Source: Shewanella morhuae (lineage in GTDB: Bacteria; Pseudomonadota; Gammaproteobacteria; Enterobacterales; Shewanellaceae). From it: DNA of 64,000 bases. The stretch spans positions 124,001 to 188,000 of the forward strand of contig NZ_FTNN01000007.1 of NCBI RefSeq assembly GCF_900156405.1, given 5' to 3'. The translations under genes and the position numbers were made by a program. Below are positions 35,324 through 44,298 of the stretch, in pieces. Every line of letters begins with the position of its first letter. Within the stretch, counting starts at the first letter, position 1. The notes beneath the pieces are model-generated. The model had not been told where the DNA came from. It saw only the letters and a list, made by a program, of their open reading frames with translations, and searched no databases.

Positions 35324-36160
35324 ATGATAACACCAGGAATCAATCAAGAATTACAACAGTTGCAGGGTGTTTATCAACTGGTCACAGAGTTTTTAGTCAC
35401 CTACAGCTTCCAACTCGTGGGCGCCTTACTGATTTTTTTACTCGGTCTATGGGTTGCTAGTAAAGTATCGCGCTTAGTTGCTAAACAGTTCAAAAAACAC
35501 AATGTCGATATCACTCTCAGCAATTTTGTCAGTAACCTTATCCGTATTCTCATCATCGTTATGGTCGGAATTATCGCCCTGAGTAAAATCGGCATCAGCG
35601 TAACCCCTATGGTTGCTGCAATTGGTGCTATCTCTTTGGGTGCAGGTTTAGCGCTGCAAGGCATGTTGGCTAACTATGCCGCTGGTGTGACGATTATAGT
35701 AACGTGCCCTTTCCTCGTGGGTAACACCATTGAAATAAAAGGAGAAAGCGGTGTTGTTAAACGTATTAATTTAGGTATGACCATTCTCACCAATGAGGAA
35801 GGCGAACAAATTAATATTCCTAACAAGCACATTGTTGGCGAGATTTTACATAATTCCTTCAGTAATAAATTAGTAGAAACCCAATTTAATCTCAGTTACA
35901 GCACAAATCCCGAACATGCCATTAGTGTGATCACTGAGTTATTGAGTAACAATTCCTATGTTTATCAAGAGACCACACCCAATATTGGCATCAATGGTTT
36001 TAATGCTGTCGGGATTGAAATGGGTGTGCGTTACTGGGTACCGACACAAAACTATTTTCAACATAAATACAAAGTGAACTTGGCGCTCTACAACGCACTT
36101 AAACAAGCTGGAATAGAGATTGCGTGCCCGATAAAAGAGATCCATATTCAACATCAATAA
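35324..36160 (+). CDS. mscS: Small-conductance mechanosensitive channel, MscS family
   Basis: A 278-residue channel of E. coli MscS size, with three membrane helices (about residues 28-50, 65-88, 92-125). The pore helix TM3 shows the packed Gly/Ala pattern AIGAISLGAGLALQGMLANY. A beta domain (TIEIKGESGVVKRINLGMTIL, IPNKHIVGEIL) and an alpha-beta vestibule domain follow. It opens under membrane tension to release solutes during hypo-osmotic shock. It is monocistronic; the start has GGGATATCATA upstream. Confidence 0.93.
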   Translation: MITPGINQELQQLQGVYQLVTEFLVTYSFQLVGALLIFLLGLWVASKVSRLVAKQFKKHNVDITLSNFVSNLIRILIIVMVGIIALSKIGISVTPMVAAIGAISLGAGLALQGMLANYAAGVTIIVTCPFLVGNTIEIKGESGVVKRINLGMTILTNEEGEQINIPNKHIVGEILHNSFSNKLVETQFNLSYSTNPEHAISVITELLSNNSYVYQETTPNIGINGFNAVGIEMGVRYWVPTQNYFQHKYKVNLALYNALKQAGIEIACPIKEIHIQHQ

Positions 36161-36180
36161 CGCTAGTGATCATGGGGTTG

Positions 36181-36960
36181 AACGGCGCAGTCGCTCAACC
36201 TAGCTCAATGCCACCCAAATATCGAGATAGCCCTTGATATCCCTAGAGGTTGTTTCAATACCCTAACACTTCCCATGCTGCATCAGTAACTTAGGGCTAG
36301 ATAAATCGTCCCGACTTGTTGCCAGATACCACGCTTCTTTTATGTCTTTCTTTTTACAGCATATGACTCGAACAACTGATTGACGGTTTTTGGGAATTTG
36401 AACGTGCTTTAACGTACTAATGCGGTCGCTTAGCAGTTAACATTTCTTAACCAGAAACAACTTACCTTCAATGTCTTTCACGTGGATATTCGACTTAATG
36501 CAGATGAGGTAATGGAGATTTCAGCTCATGTTCAATGAAATCAAATAAAGCACAATCGCTAAAACCATGATCAGGCACTAATTGCAGCTCCTGAAAATAG
36601 CAGCTCGCCTTCATGAGCCTTACAGCTGCATTTAAGCCTCTATGTTCGCAGATTTTTTACAGTATAGGTACATTCCCTCCATGGTTTACCTGCATACTCA
36701 ATACAATACTGGCATAGTCATCGGCATTTAAATCAGCCCAATCGAGGGGCACGACGATTTCTTTTCGGGCACCGATAACATAGAGAACTCAATTATTAAA
36801 TAGTGTCCATACGTCTAGCTTATTGCTGCGTCATTTTAGCAAATACGATATGAATAGCGATCAGCTGCTCTATCAAACCAGCACTAAATCTTGCCTCACG
36901 GAATTCGAGCCTGCCTAAGCCGAAACCAAAATTGAAGCTACTTAAACCCAATTAATGCCC
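36181..36960 (-). mobile_element. Decayed IS4-family transposase remnant
   Basis: No intact frame exists, but minus-strand pieces in different frames read as IS4-type transposase. They are VIGARKEIVVPLDWADLNAD (about 36720-36779), the following DDYASIVLSMQVNHG, a piece with ELQLVPDHGFSDCALFD (about 36550-36590), NIHVKDIEG (about 36480), and a C-terminal piece with KEAWYLATSRDDLSSPKLL and IETTSRDIKGYLDIWVALS (36190-36345). The Asp blocks and the 'YLATS...IETT-RD-K' segment match the DDE catalytic region. At least four frameshifts and stops show it is long dead. No terminal inverted repeats or target duplications could be found by eye. Confidence 0.7.
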
Positions 36961-37211
36961 TATCTTGAGTCGGATAGATAAGTTTCCCAGCAACTAATGA
37001 GTCCCGGAAAAAGTTTGGCCAAATTAAAAAACTAAATCTTTTCGCGACAAGATAGAGTGTATTTATAATTACTTAAAATGCACAGTGGATGTGTAAACAC
37101 TACAATCATTGTATTAACCGAATCGGTGCGGCTCAATGACTAGAAATAAAAGATAGTCGGATTAACTGCCCAGCCAAATAATTAAAACTGACCATTTAAT
37201 AGGCAAGATGA

Positions 37212-37988
37212 ATGAGGCTAATACTGATAGTTATTATTTCATGCTTATTTCTGCCCCAAGCGATGGCAGAAACCTCTGCTGTTGTTTGGCAAGCACACTG
37301 TCGCGATAGGCACCCAGTTATTTATTTCGAAAATGGTGAATGCAAAGGCCCTGGTGCCGCAGTGATCAATGAAGTCATCACCCGTCTAGGTTACAAGGTA
37401 AATTGGAGTAATGTGCCATGGGCACGCACGATTAAAATAGCCGAAATAGGACAAGTCGACCTAATTCCCGTCCATTCGATGACACCCGAACGCAACGATT
37501 TCCTAGACCCTATGCTACTGGGATACGACAAGCGCTACGTCTATTACTTTGCTCTTGAAAATCGACAGTTTGAGGTTAAACATTTCGATGAATTAAAGCC
37601 TTATATCATTGGCGCACTTAGAGGTACTTTTTACTGTTCGCAGTTCAATGATAATCAAAAACAACTCAAAGTGTCTTTTGTTAATAATAATGACCAATTA
37701 ATCAATATGTTGAAGGCGAAGCGCATCGATTTAGTCATTACCTCCGAACAACATGAAATGTCAATTTTTGCTAAAGAGCCCCGATTTAAGCAGGTGAAAT
37801 ATGTCGACATAAGCAATAACGGCCGCTATTTCAGCATTCCGATCATGTCACCGCTGCATCAATATGCTAAACAAGTTCACCAAATAGTCGACGACATGCG
37901 CACCTCAGGTGAAATCACTCGGCTATTTGAATCCTATGGCATCGAGCCACCACTTAATCTCACCGAATCACCCGCCATCACTCACTAA
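37212..37988 (+). CDS. Periplasmic solute-binding protein, family 3 type
   Basis: A 258-residue exported protein with a signal peptide (cut near AMA/ET) and the two-lobe fold of family 3 binding proteins. Recognisable parts are the start CRDRHPVIYFENGECKGPGAAVINEVITRLG and the later LINMLKAKRIDLVITSEQ. No ABC permease or ATPase gene is adjacent. It is either an orphan receptor or one of the many stand-alone binding proteins of Shewanella. Two Cys near residues 30 and 44 could form a disulfide. The ligand is unknown. Confidence 0.75.
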   Translation: MRLILIVIISCLFLPQAMAETSAVVWQAHCRDRHPVIYFENGECKGPGAAVINEVITRLGYKVNWSNVPWARTIKIAEIGQVDLIPVHSMTPERNDFLDPMLLGYDKRYVYYFALENRQFEVKHFDELKPYIIGALRGTFYCSQFNDNQKQLKVSFVNNNDQLINMLKAKRIDLVITSEQHEMSIFAKEPRFKQVKYVDISNNGRYFSIPIMSPLHQYAKQVHQIVDDMRTSGEITRLFESYGIEPPLNLTESPAITH

Positions 37989-38357
37989 TCTGATTGCTGG
38001 TTAGCCTAAATAGATTTTTCGTTTCAAACTAATCATTTATAGCATTGATTTAGTTTATTAAATTTAGATTTTTCGACACTCGTTATTCCGAGTTTAGGTT
38101 ATATAATAAAGAGAACCCGCCACGGCACTAACTGTCACTGCTGTGGTTGAATTACCACTAATAACTGAGTTTGAATTAATCGTTAATCCCAGCAGTAATA
38201 GACACAAACACAGACATTTCGACCCAGCCAATTTTTACCCTGCCCCAGTTTGTCTCGCTGTGTGACGCCACGCGGTAGTTTCACTCAGTTTACCAGCAGA
38301 ATAACCTTATTTTTCTGGCACTTATTTTGCGTAGTTATAGTGTGTTCAATTACGGCA

Positions 38358-39524
38358 ATGTGTATGACCTCAGGCAATTCCCCTAAAAAAGTGTGTAACC
38401 AGTCATTTAACCGTTTACTTGGAGAAACCAGCGGTGCGTTTGCCGATCTCGGTACTTTTTTACCTTTGGTACTCGGGCTTATTGCCCTCAATCAATTTTC
38501 AGCCCAAGGAATCTTTTTGGGTTTTGGGCTATTCGCTATCCTAAGCGCGTTATTTTACCGCCGCCCAATTCCCGTACAACCGATGAAAGTCATCGCGGCA
38601 CTGGTTATTGCCCAAGGGTTATCACCTGGAATGTTACAAGCAAGTGCCATGTTAATGGGGATAATACTGCTTATTCTTGCCTTTAGCGGTGCGATTACTT
38701 GGTTAGCTAAACAACTCTCTCAAGCCGTAAGTGTCGGTATCCAACTCGCAATCGGTCTACAGCTAATGTGGATGGGCGCGAAGATGATGAGTGAGTTTTG
38801 GCTGTTAGGTTTTGGGGCTTTTGGACTACTCTTTGTCAGTAAATTTTTACCGTTACGTTACCTTGCTATGCCTTTAGTGATTGCGGCAGGGATGATTTGG
38901 CAGGCAAGCACGCAAACAGGCTTAATCAGTAATAATCTTGATATTCAAGCAATGACAACACCATTTCAGTTAACTTGGCCGACAGCCGTCGAATGGACTT
39001 CCGCTGCCCTTTTACTGGTGTTACCGCAACTGGCATTGACCCTAACCAATGCCGTTATTGCGATTTCAGCGATGGCGCAGGAAAAATTCCCCGAAGATGC
39101 CGCTAAACTCACACCAAAAAACTTTGCGATAACCTCAGGCCTAGCCAATTTATTACTCGCGCCCTTTGGCGCCTCGGCCATGTGCCACGGCGCAGGGGGT
39201 CTCACAGTGCAATATCATTTTGGTGCACGTACTTATCTTGCACCGTTAATTTTTGGCAGTAGTTGTTTAATTATCGCCCTCTGCTGGGGCAGTAATATTG
39301 CTTGGTTGTTAAGCTTAATTCCAATGGCTATCCTCGGCAGCTTATTGACGATAGCGGGGTTACAACTGGCATGGTCGAAACGCTTAATTGATGGTAGACC
39401 TTTTTGTATCTTAGTGATTTTATCAACCGCTATCACTTGCCTTGCAATCAACGCCGCCGCCGGACTCGCCGTGGGCATTATTCTAGAGCAAGCCCGCCGC
39501 AGAACCATGTTAGCCATGCGTTAG
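38358..39524 (+). CDS. MOT1-type molybdate/sulfate transporter
   Basis: A membrane protein with about ten to twelve helices and the two signature blocks of MOT1 transporters: GAFADLGTFLPLVLGLIAL near residue 22 and the RRPIPVQPMKVIAALVIAQG segment near 70, plus a later ASAMCHGAGGLTVQYHFGAR block. Such proteins move molybdate (some were first called sulfate transporters). I take the ATG at 38358; the frame is open from a TTG at 38250 and the start is uncertain because neither has a good ribosome-binding site. It lies convergent with the ttrS-like gene. Confidence 0.8.
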   Translation: MCMTSGNSPKKVCNQSFNRLLGETSGAFADLGTFLPLVLGLIALNQFSAQGIFLGFGLFAILSALFYRRPIPVQPMKVIAALVIAQGLSPGMLQASAMLMGIILLILAFSGAITWLAKQLSQAVSVGIQLAIGLQLMWMGAKMMSEFWLLGFGAFGLLFVSKFLPLRYLAMPLVIAAGMIWQASTQTGLISNNLDIQAMTTPFQLTWPTAVEWTSAALLLVLPQLALTLTNAVIAISAMAQEKFPEDAAKLTPKNFAITSGLANLLLAPFGASAMCHGAGGLTVQYHFGARTYLAPLIFGSSCLIIALCWGSNIAWLLSLIPMAILGSLLTIAGLQLAWSKRLIDGRPFCILVILSTAITCLAINAAAGLAVGIILEQARRRTMLAMR

Positions 39525-39544
39525 GTTTAAGTTATCTGAGTATC

Positions 39545-40585
39545 TTACCCCTTGGGCAATACTACCGTGACGACGCAACCTTGCTGCCAAGGTAAGGTGA
39601 CCTCACTACTGCAATCTTGGCAGTTTTCGATTTGAATGCTGCCGTGGTGTCGAGTGACAACATCTTTACAGATAGCTAAGCCGAGCCCTAAACCTTCATC
39701 TTTAGTCGATGCGAAAGAAGCCATTAACTCGCTCGCCTGCCCTTGTAGTCCTTCACCATTATCAATCACTAACACTTTGATTTTATGCGGCTGATAATAA
39801 ATTTCGATCCACAATTGACGCACACGATGATCACTGCAGAGCTCTAGCGCATCTAAACTATTTTTGATCAAGTTAACCCACATCTGGCTCAAACCAACGC
39901 TATCGCCCATTAATTCAAAGGGTTCTCCATGAACGTTTACATGAGCATGTATTTGAGCACGATCTAGCTCGCGCCGCAGTAAAACTAAGGCTTCTTTCAC
40001 TACCAGTACAATATTTAAAGGTTCAGCCTTTGCCTGACGGCGTTTCAGTAAACCGCGAATGCGGTGTACAACAGCGCCCGCACGAATAGACTGCACATTA
40101 ATCTTACCCAACACATCGTAGAGTTCTGGATTATCCTGCCCCAATCGCTCCAACTGCAACATAGCGCCTTCGCTGTATTGAGTGATGGCTGCAATGGGTT
40201 GATTAAGTTCATGGGCAAGACCTGCGCCAATCTCCCCCAAAATCGCCGCACTCTGTAAGCGCTCAAGCTGCAGCGCTTTATCTTTTAATTGTCGTTCTGT
40301 GTTGAGTAAAAATTCACTTTTTTGGCGAAACTTATACTCAAGCCACAAGTGGTAAATCGTAGATATGATAAAAATTAACAGTAGTGCAATGCCCCATTCT
40401 TTGTTTTTTGCCATCCATTTATGCACCGTTTGATAAAGTGGCGGCGATCCGCGCTGTAGCTGCAGTTCCTTAAATAATTCAATAACTTTTAGCTGGCTTA
40501 TCGGTGCAGTCCAGCCCAAAGTGTCAGCCGTAATCGCGGCCACATGGTCAACAGGCAAATCAAATAAGGCGCGGGTAATTGCCAT
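39545..40585 (-). pseudogene. ttrS: TtrS-like sensor kinase, C-terminal half after an in-frame TAG
   Basis: It contains the end of a periplasmic domain, one membrane helix (about residues 66-84), a linker, then a full histidine kinase core. The H-box is GAGLAHELNQPIAAITQYSEG (His near residue 126), with an N-box with LIKNSLDAL, a G1 box DNGEGLQ and a G2 box GLGLGLAICKDVV. The frame is continuous with the upstream 266-codon frame except for one TAG at 40592-40594. The ATG at 40585 has no ribosome-binding site. It is best read as the kinase half of a single ttrS-type gene broken by a CAG-to-TAG type mutation. Confidence 0.8.
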
Positions 40586-40591
40586 TGTGAG

Positions 40592-41392
40592 CTAAGGAGG
40601 AACGGTATCCGCCGCCGCAAATGACCAATTAGGGTATAACTGGGTGCTGACCTCGCAATCATATCCAGCGGGAGTATTCGGATGGATGACTCGGTAATCA
40701 GCTTGATTAACCAAACCCGTTTCGATCATTTCCTCTAAGGTACAAAAAGGCACAATCGCGGCATCGGCGTTACCATCACGTACTTGATAGACCAATGGTT
40801 CAAGTGGAAACCCAAGAAAGCGCACTTGCCCAAAAAACTCTTCAGAAAGAAAGCCCATTTTATACAACAAGCCCATGGCGGCTTGGTATCCACCTAAAGC
40901 TTGCGGATCGCTGGCGACGACATTGCGTCCACGTAAATCTTGCAGAGTGCGGATAGGACTATCAGCACGCACGATAATCGTCGCGCCGATAGTAAAAGTG
41001 CTGCCCTGATGTTTACGGCTTTTCATCGTCGCAAGCCAAGACAGCGGAAAATGATTACTTAAGTGCAGATACTGCCCAGGATTGGTGACAATAAACTGCA
41101 GATCGTTACTGAGTAACTGGCTGCGCATGCCATTAAAATCAACGGGCACAACCTCAAAATGACTATTAGGCACCTGCTCAGATAGATATTCCATCATGGG
41201 TTGCCAACGCTGCTTGGCCTGCAGTACACCATGATTTGCTAACACACCGACTCTAAATTGATGCTCTTTCAATGCTTCGTCAGCGATGCTAACGCTAGGA
41301 TGGTATAAGGCCAGCCCACTCAAACACAGCAGTAACCAGTAGCCCAATGTGCTAAACAGTGAAACCCGCTGCGATAGCTCATGTTTTTTCAT
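40592..41392 (-). pseudogene. ttrS: TtrS-like sensor kinase, N-terminal PhnD-like sensor half ending at TAG
   Basis: The 266-residue product has a signal-anchor start (hydrophobic about residues 12-28). A PhnD/phosphonate-binding-type sensor domain follows (FRVGVLANHGVLQAKQRWQPMMEYL; ATIIVRADSPIRTLQDLRGRNVVASDPQ; DGNADAAIVPFCTLEEM), as in the tetrathionate sensor TtrS. It ends at TAG just after YPNWSFAAADTVPP, and the next in-frame codons continue the family sequence into the membrane helix and kinase. Read alone it would be a secreted or anchored domain without signalling output. Divergent from ttrR. Confidence 0.8.
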
Positions 41393-41603
41393 AGGTGTTG
41401 CTTGTCTTTCAGAGCCTAGTCATACATATCAAGATCATAACTTACCGCCATTATTGCTGCTGTGAAATGCCACCAAACTCCGACATTAAGATCATAGGAT
41501 AAGGCTGATTTAGTGATGTATCTCTCAAGACCTAGGCTTAAAATTGAGCTAAGTCCCTCTGCGGCTTAAGCTATTCATGCCCTTTAACTCCAGCAGGAAA
41601 GCT

Positions 41604-42206
41604 ATGTTTACCAAATTGCCATTGTATTTAGTTGATGACGATGCCGCGATCCTCGATTCATTGGGGTTTATGCTCAGACAATTTGGTTATCAAGTGCAAA
41701 CCTTCAGTAATGGCCACGACTTTCTCAAGCGCTGTGCATTATCACAAGCAGGTTGCGTTATTTTAGATAGCCGTATGCCCGAAATTACAGGGCAGGAAAT
41801 ACAACAAAAACTACTGGAGACTAAAAGCCCACTGGGAGTGATCTTTCTTACGGGTCACGGTGATTTACCGATGGCATTAAGTGCATTTCGCAAAGGTGCC
41901 TGCGATTTTTTTCAAAAGCCGGTATCGGGTAAATCATTAGTCCAAGCGATTGAAAAGGCACAGCGAGAAAGTCTGACCAACTTCGAACAACAAAGCTTGC
42001 AGCAAAAGTTTGAAAGACTCACCGAGCGAGAACAACAAGTGTTAGCTCATCTCATCCAAGGTATGACTAACAAACAAATCTCGGAGGTGATGTTTTTATC
42101 GCTACGCACAATTGAAGTGCACCGCGCAAAAATCATCAAAAAGCTCGAAGTCAATAATATGGCAGAACTGGTGCAGCACTTAGGTAATCTGAACTCAATC
42201 CTATAA
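41604..42206 (+). CDS. ttrR: TtrR-like response regulator (FixJ/LuxR type)
   Basis: A protein of about 200 residues with a receiver domain (VDDDAAILDS at the start, phospho-acceptor Asp in VILDSRMPE near residue 53, and a Lys in FFQKPV near 104). A LuxR-type helix-turn-helix follows (LTEREQQVLAHLIQG...ISEVMFLSLRTIEVHRAKI, about 137-185). It is divergent from the ttrS-like gene. The ATG at 41604 has AGGAAA 5 nt upstream and gives the usual TtrR length; the longer frame from 41577 has no such site. Its kinase gene is interrupted and no tetrathionate reductase genes are in the window, so its target is unclear. Confidence 0.82.
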   Translation: MFTKLPLYLVDDDAAILDSLGFMLRQFGYQVQTFSNGHDFLKRCALSQAGCVILDSRMPEITGQEIQQKLLETKSPLGVIFLTGHGDLPMALSAFRKGACDFFQKPVSGKSLVQAIEKAQRESLTNFEQQSLQQKFERLTEREQQVLAHLIQGMTNKQISEVMFLSLRTIEVHRAKIIKKLEVNNMAELVQHLGNLNSIL

Positions 42207-42416
42207 GTCATAATTACTCTCTACTCAACCTCGCGGCGCCGAATCAGTTGTGTATAAAACAGGGCGTTAAACCATAAGTAAGTCATCCGTTTAGCAATAA
42301 CAAACGGTTGTAGCTTAGCTATTTAACTTTGTTTAACACTGTTTGACTAAACTGGCATTAGTCCGTTTTATTTGTTATATTTCATCTAACTCACTGTAAA
42401 AATAAAGAAATTACTG

Positions 42417-43601
42417 ATGGACAATCTCATCATAAAACCAGGCTATGTCACATTATTCCAATGTATTGGGCCAGAATGTGAAGACAGCTGTTGTAACGAT
42501 TGGCGCATATCTTTTGATAAAAAAAGCTATAAAAACACCATCAAACATCCATTACTCGCCACAACGGCAAAAACGGCCTTTATTGAAACAAAAAAAAGCG
42601 CTAATGATTGGGCCGATATAAGACTCAATGAACAAGGTGCATGCCCATTCGTTAATGAACAAAAGCTATGTGATGCCCATGCAAAAGCGGGGGTGCAGGC
42701 GCTGAGCCACACATGTAAAACTTATCCACGGATCCACAAGGTCATTGGTGGTAATAAGCATGAAAGCCTCTATTTATCTTGCCCAGAAGTCGCTCGTTTA
42801 GTGCTATTCAACCCTGATGCGTTCCAATTTGATACTAATAGAAGTGGCACAAAACAGTCGTCATCACCCAGCCCGCTATGGTTAGAAAAAACCCATGAAT
42901 CTTGCATCGATCTATTGGTGAATATGAAAGGAGGCTGGCAACATGCATTGCTAGCAATTGGACTATTAATCAAAGTATGTGACCAAGTTCGTCAAAATAC
43001 TCTGCCAATTGAAGAACTCGATAAGCGTTTACAACAACTAAAATTGTATGCTGAATCAGGAGCGTTGGCGGAGCAATATGAAAAGCTACCTTATACACCT
43101 CAGCCACAAATGCATGCGTTTATCACGGTTCATAATGAATTATGTCAGTCGCACTCTAGAGGGTTACGCGCAAGATTTACCACGCTAAATGATGCAGTTA
43201 GAGCATTGTGTAATGAAGAAAACGAATATCACATTGATGCGCTAAATCAAGCTTGGACAGAACATGCGGCGCCGGCGCTTACTGGCCATGCCGAACTGTT
43301 TGAACGCTATATTTTGTATTCTATTTATCACAACCATTTCCCTTTATTAGACTCACAACAACCCTCTTGGGAAGCATTCCGCTTACTCGTGCTCGATTGT
43401 TTTATGATCCGTTGCTATTTATCTGCGATTGCCTTTAAAAATAAAGGACTATCAGAAAGTGATATTGTGATGTGTTTCCAGATTTATCAAGTCGTTAGGC
43501 AACATAAAACTGAGTTTGTAAAAAGTATGAGTGCAACATTACAAGAATGCGGTATAGACAGTGTACCTGCTGCAATTTGCCTATTAAAAATTCAAGCATA
43601 A
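42417..43601 (+). CDS. fliB: FliB-like (flagellin) lysine N-methylase family protein
   Basis: A 394-residue protein with the FliB cysteine pattern at the start (CIGPECEDSCCNDWRISFDK, residues 16-35) and further Cys in CPFVNEQKLCDAH, LSHTCKTYPR and LSCPEVARL, resembling an Fe-S or zinc cluster of YkgJ/FliB proteins. FliB of Salmonella methylates flagellin lysines. Here it is isolated, with no flagellar genes around, as an independent unit upstream of hslVU. The function is inferred from the family only. Confidence 0.78.
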   Translation: MDNLIIKPGYVTLFQCIGPECEDSCCNDWRISFDKKSYKNTIKHPLLATTAKTAFIETKKSANDWADIRLNEQGACPFVNEQKLCDAHAKAGVQALSHTCKTYPRIHKVIGGNKHESLYLSCPEVARLVLFNPDAFQFDTNRSGTKQSSSPSPLWLEKTHESCIDLLVNMKGGWQHALLAIGLLIKVCDQVRQNTLPIEELDKRLQQLKLYAESGALAEQYEKLPYTPQPQMHAFITVHNELCQSHSRGLRARFTTLNDAVRALCNEENEYHIDALNQAWTEHAAPALTGHAELFERYILYSIYHNHFPLLDSQQPSWEAFRLLVLDCFMIRCYLSAIAFKNKGLSESDIVMCFQIYQVVRQHKTEFVKSMSATLQECGIDSVPAAICLLKIQA

Positions 43602-43674
43602 CGTTTTAAGTGCTTACTTTTGCAATCAAAGGCATGCAAAAGTAAGCAAACTCTTTTCACATTTGCGGCTATTA

Positions 43675-43702
43675 CTTGAATTACGGTCATCTATCCCCAT
43701 AT
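43675..43702 (+). promoter_or_regulatory. Heat-shock (sigma-32) promoter of hslVU
   Basis: CTTGAA (43675-43680), a 14-bp spacer and CCCCATAT (43695-43702) match the sigma-32 consensus CTTGAA-N13-15-CCCCATnT. It lies about 55 bp before the hslV GTG, so hslVU should be induced by heat and protein damage via RpoH. Confidence 0.9.
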
Positions 43703-43755
43703 CTAATCCATCATCCACCGTATGATTTGTCATACGGGCCAGAAGAGGATTCATT

Positions 43756-44280
43756 GTGACCACTATCGTATCAGTACGCCGTAATAATCAAGTTGTCATC
43801 GCCGGCGATGGCCAAGTCTCCCTAGGCAATACCGTGATGAAAGGTAACGCCAAAAAAGTGCGTCGCTTATATCACAACAAGGTACTGGCAGGTTTTGCTG
43901 GCGGCACCGCCGATGCCTTCACCTTATTTGAACGTTTTGAGGCCAAACTCGAAATGCACCAAGGCCATTTATTACGCTCGGCCGTTGAGCTTGCCAAAGA
44001 TTGGCGTACCGACCGTATGCTGCGAAAACTCGAAGCTTTACTCGTTGTCGCCGATGCCGAAACCTCGCTTATCATCACAGGTAATGGTGATGTAGTGCAG
44101 CCAGAATACGATTTAGTCGCTATCGGTTCAGGCGGCAATTATGCCCAAGCTGCGGCGTTGGCCTTATTGCAAAACACTGAATTGTCGGCCTTAGAAATCG
44201 CTGAAAAATCCCTGACTATAGCGGGTGACATTTGCGTATTTACCAATCAATTCAAAACAATTGAAGAACTCAATTACTAA
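43756..44280 (+). CDS. hslV: ATP-dependent protease peptidase subunit HslV (ClpQ)
   Basis: A 174-residue threonine protease of the proteasome beta-subunit family. The start is GTG; after Met removal the catalytic Thr is the new N-terminus (TTIVSVRRN), as in E. coli. Further signatures are AGDGQVSLG (residues 17-25) and AIGSGGNYA near 121. It forms a double hexamer capped by HslU. It is 18 bp from hslU, one operon from the sigma-32 promoter. Confidence 0.98.
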   Translation: MTTIVSVRRNNQVVIAGDGQVSLGNTVMKGNAKKVRRLYHNKVLAGFAGGTADAFTLFERFEAKLEMHQGHLLRSAVELAKDWRTDRMLRKLEALLVVADAETSLIITGNGDVVQPEYDLVAIGSGGNYAQAAALALLQNTELSALEIAEKSLTIAGDICVFTNQFKTIEELNY

Positions 44281-44298
44281 ACAGCCCGTGAGGAATAT

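Noticed and set aside
38108..38264. Frame of about 50 codons reading ATALTVTAVVELPL... before the MOT1 transporter
   Set aside because: No start codon or ribosome-binding site and no recognised family; probably chance or a remnant.
40592..40594. TAG in ttrS as a pyrrolysine or other recoded codon
   Set aside because: No pyrrolysine machinery is expected in this type of organism and a CAG-to-TAG mutation explains it more simply.
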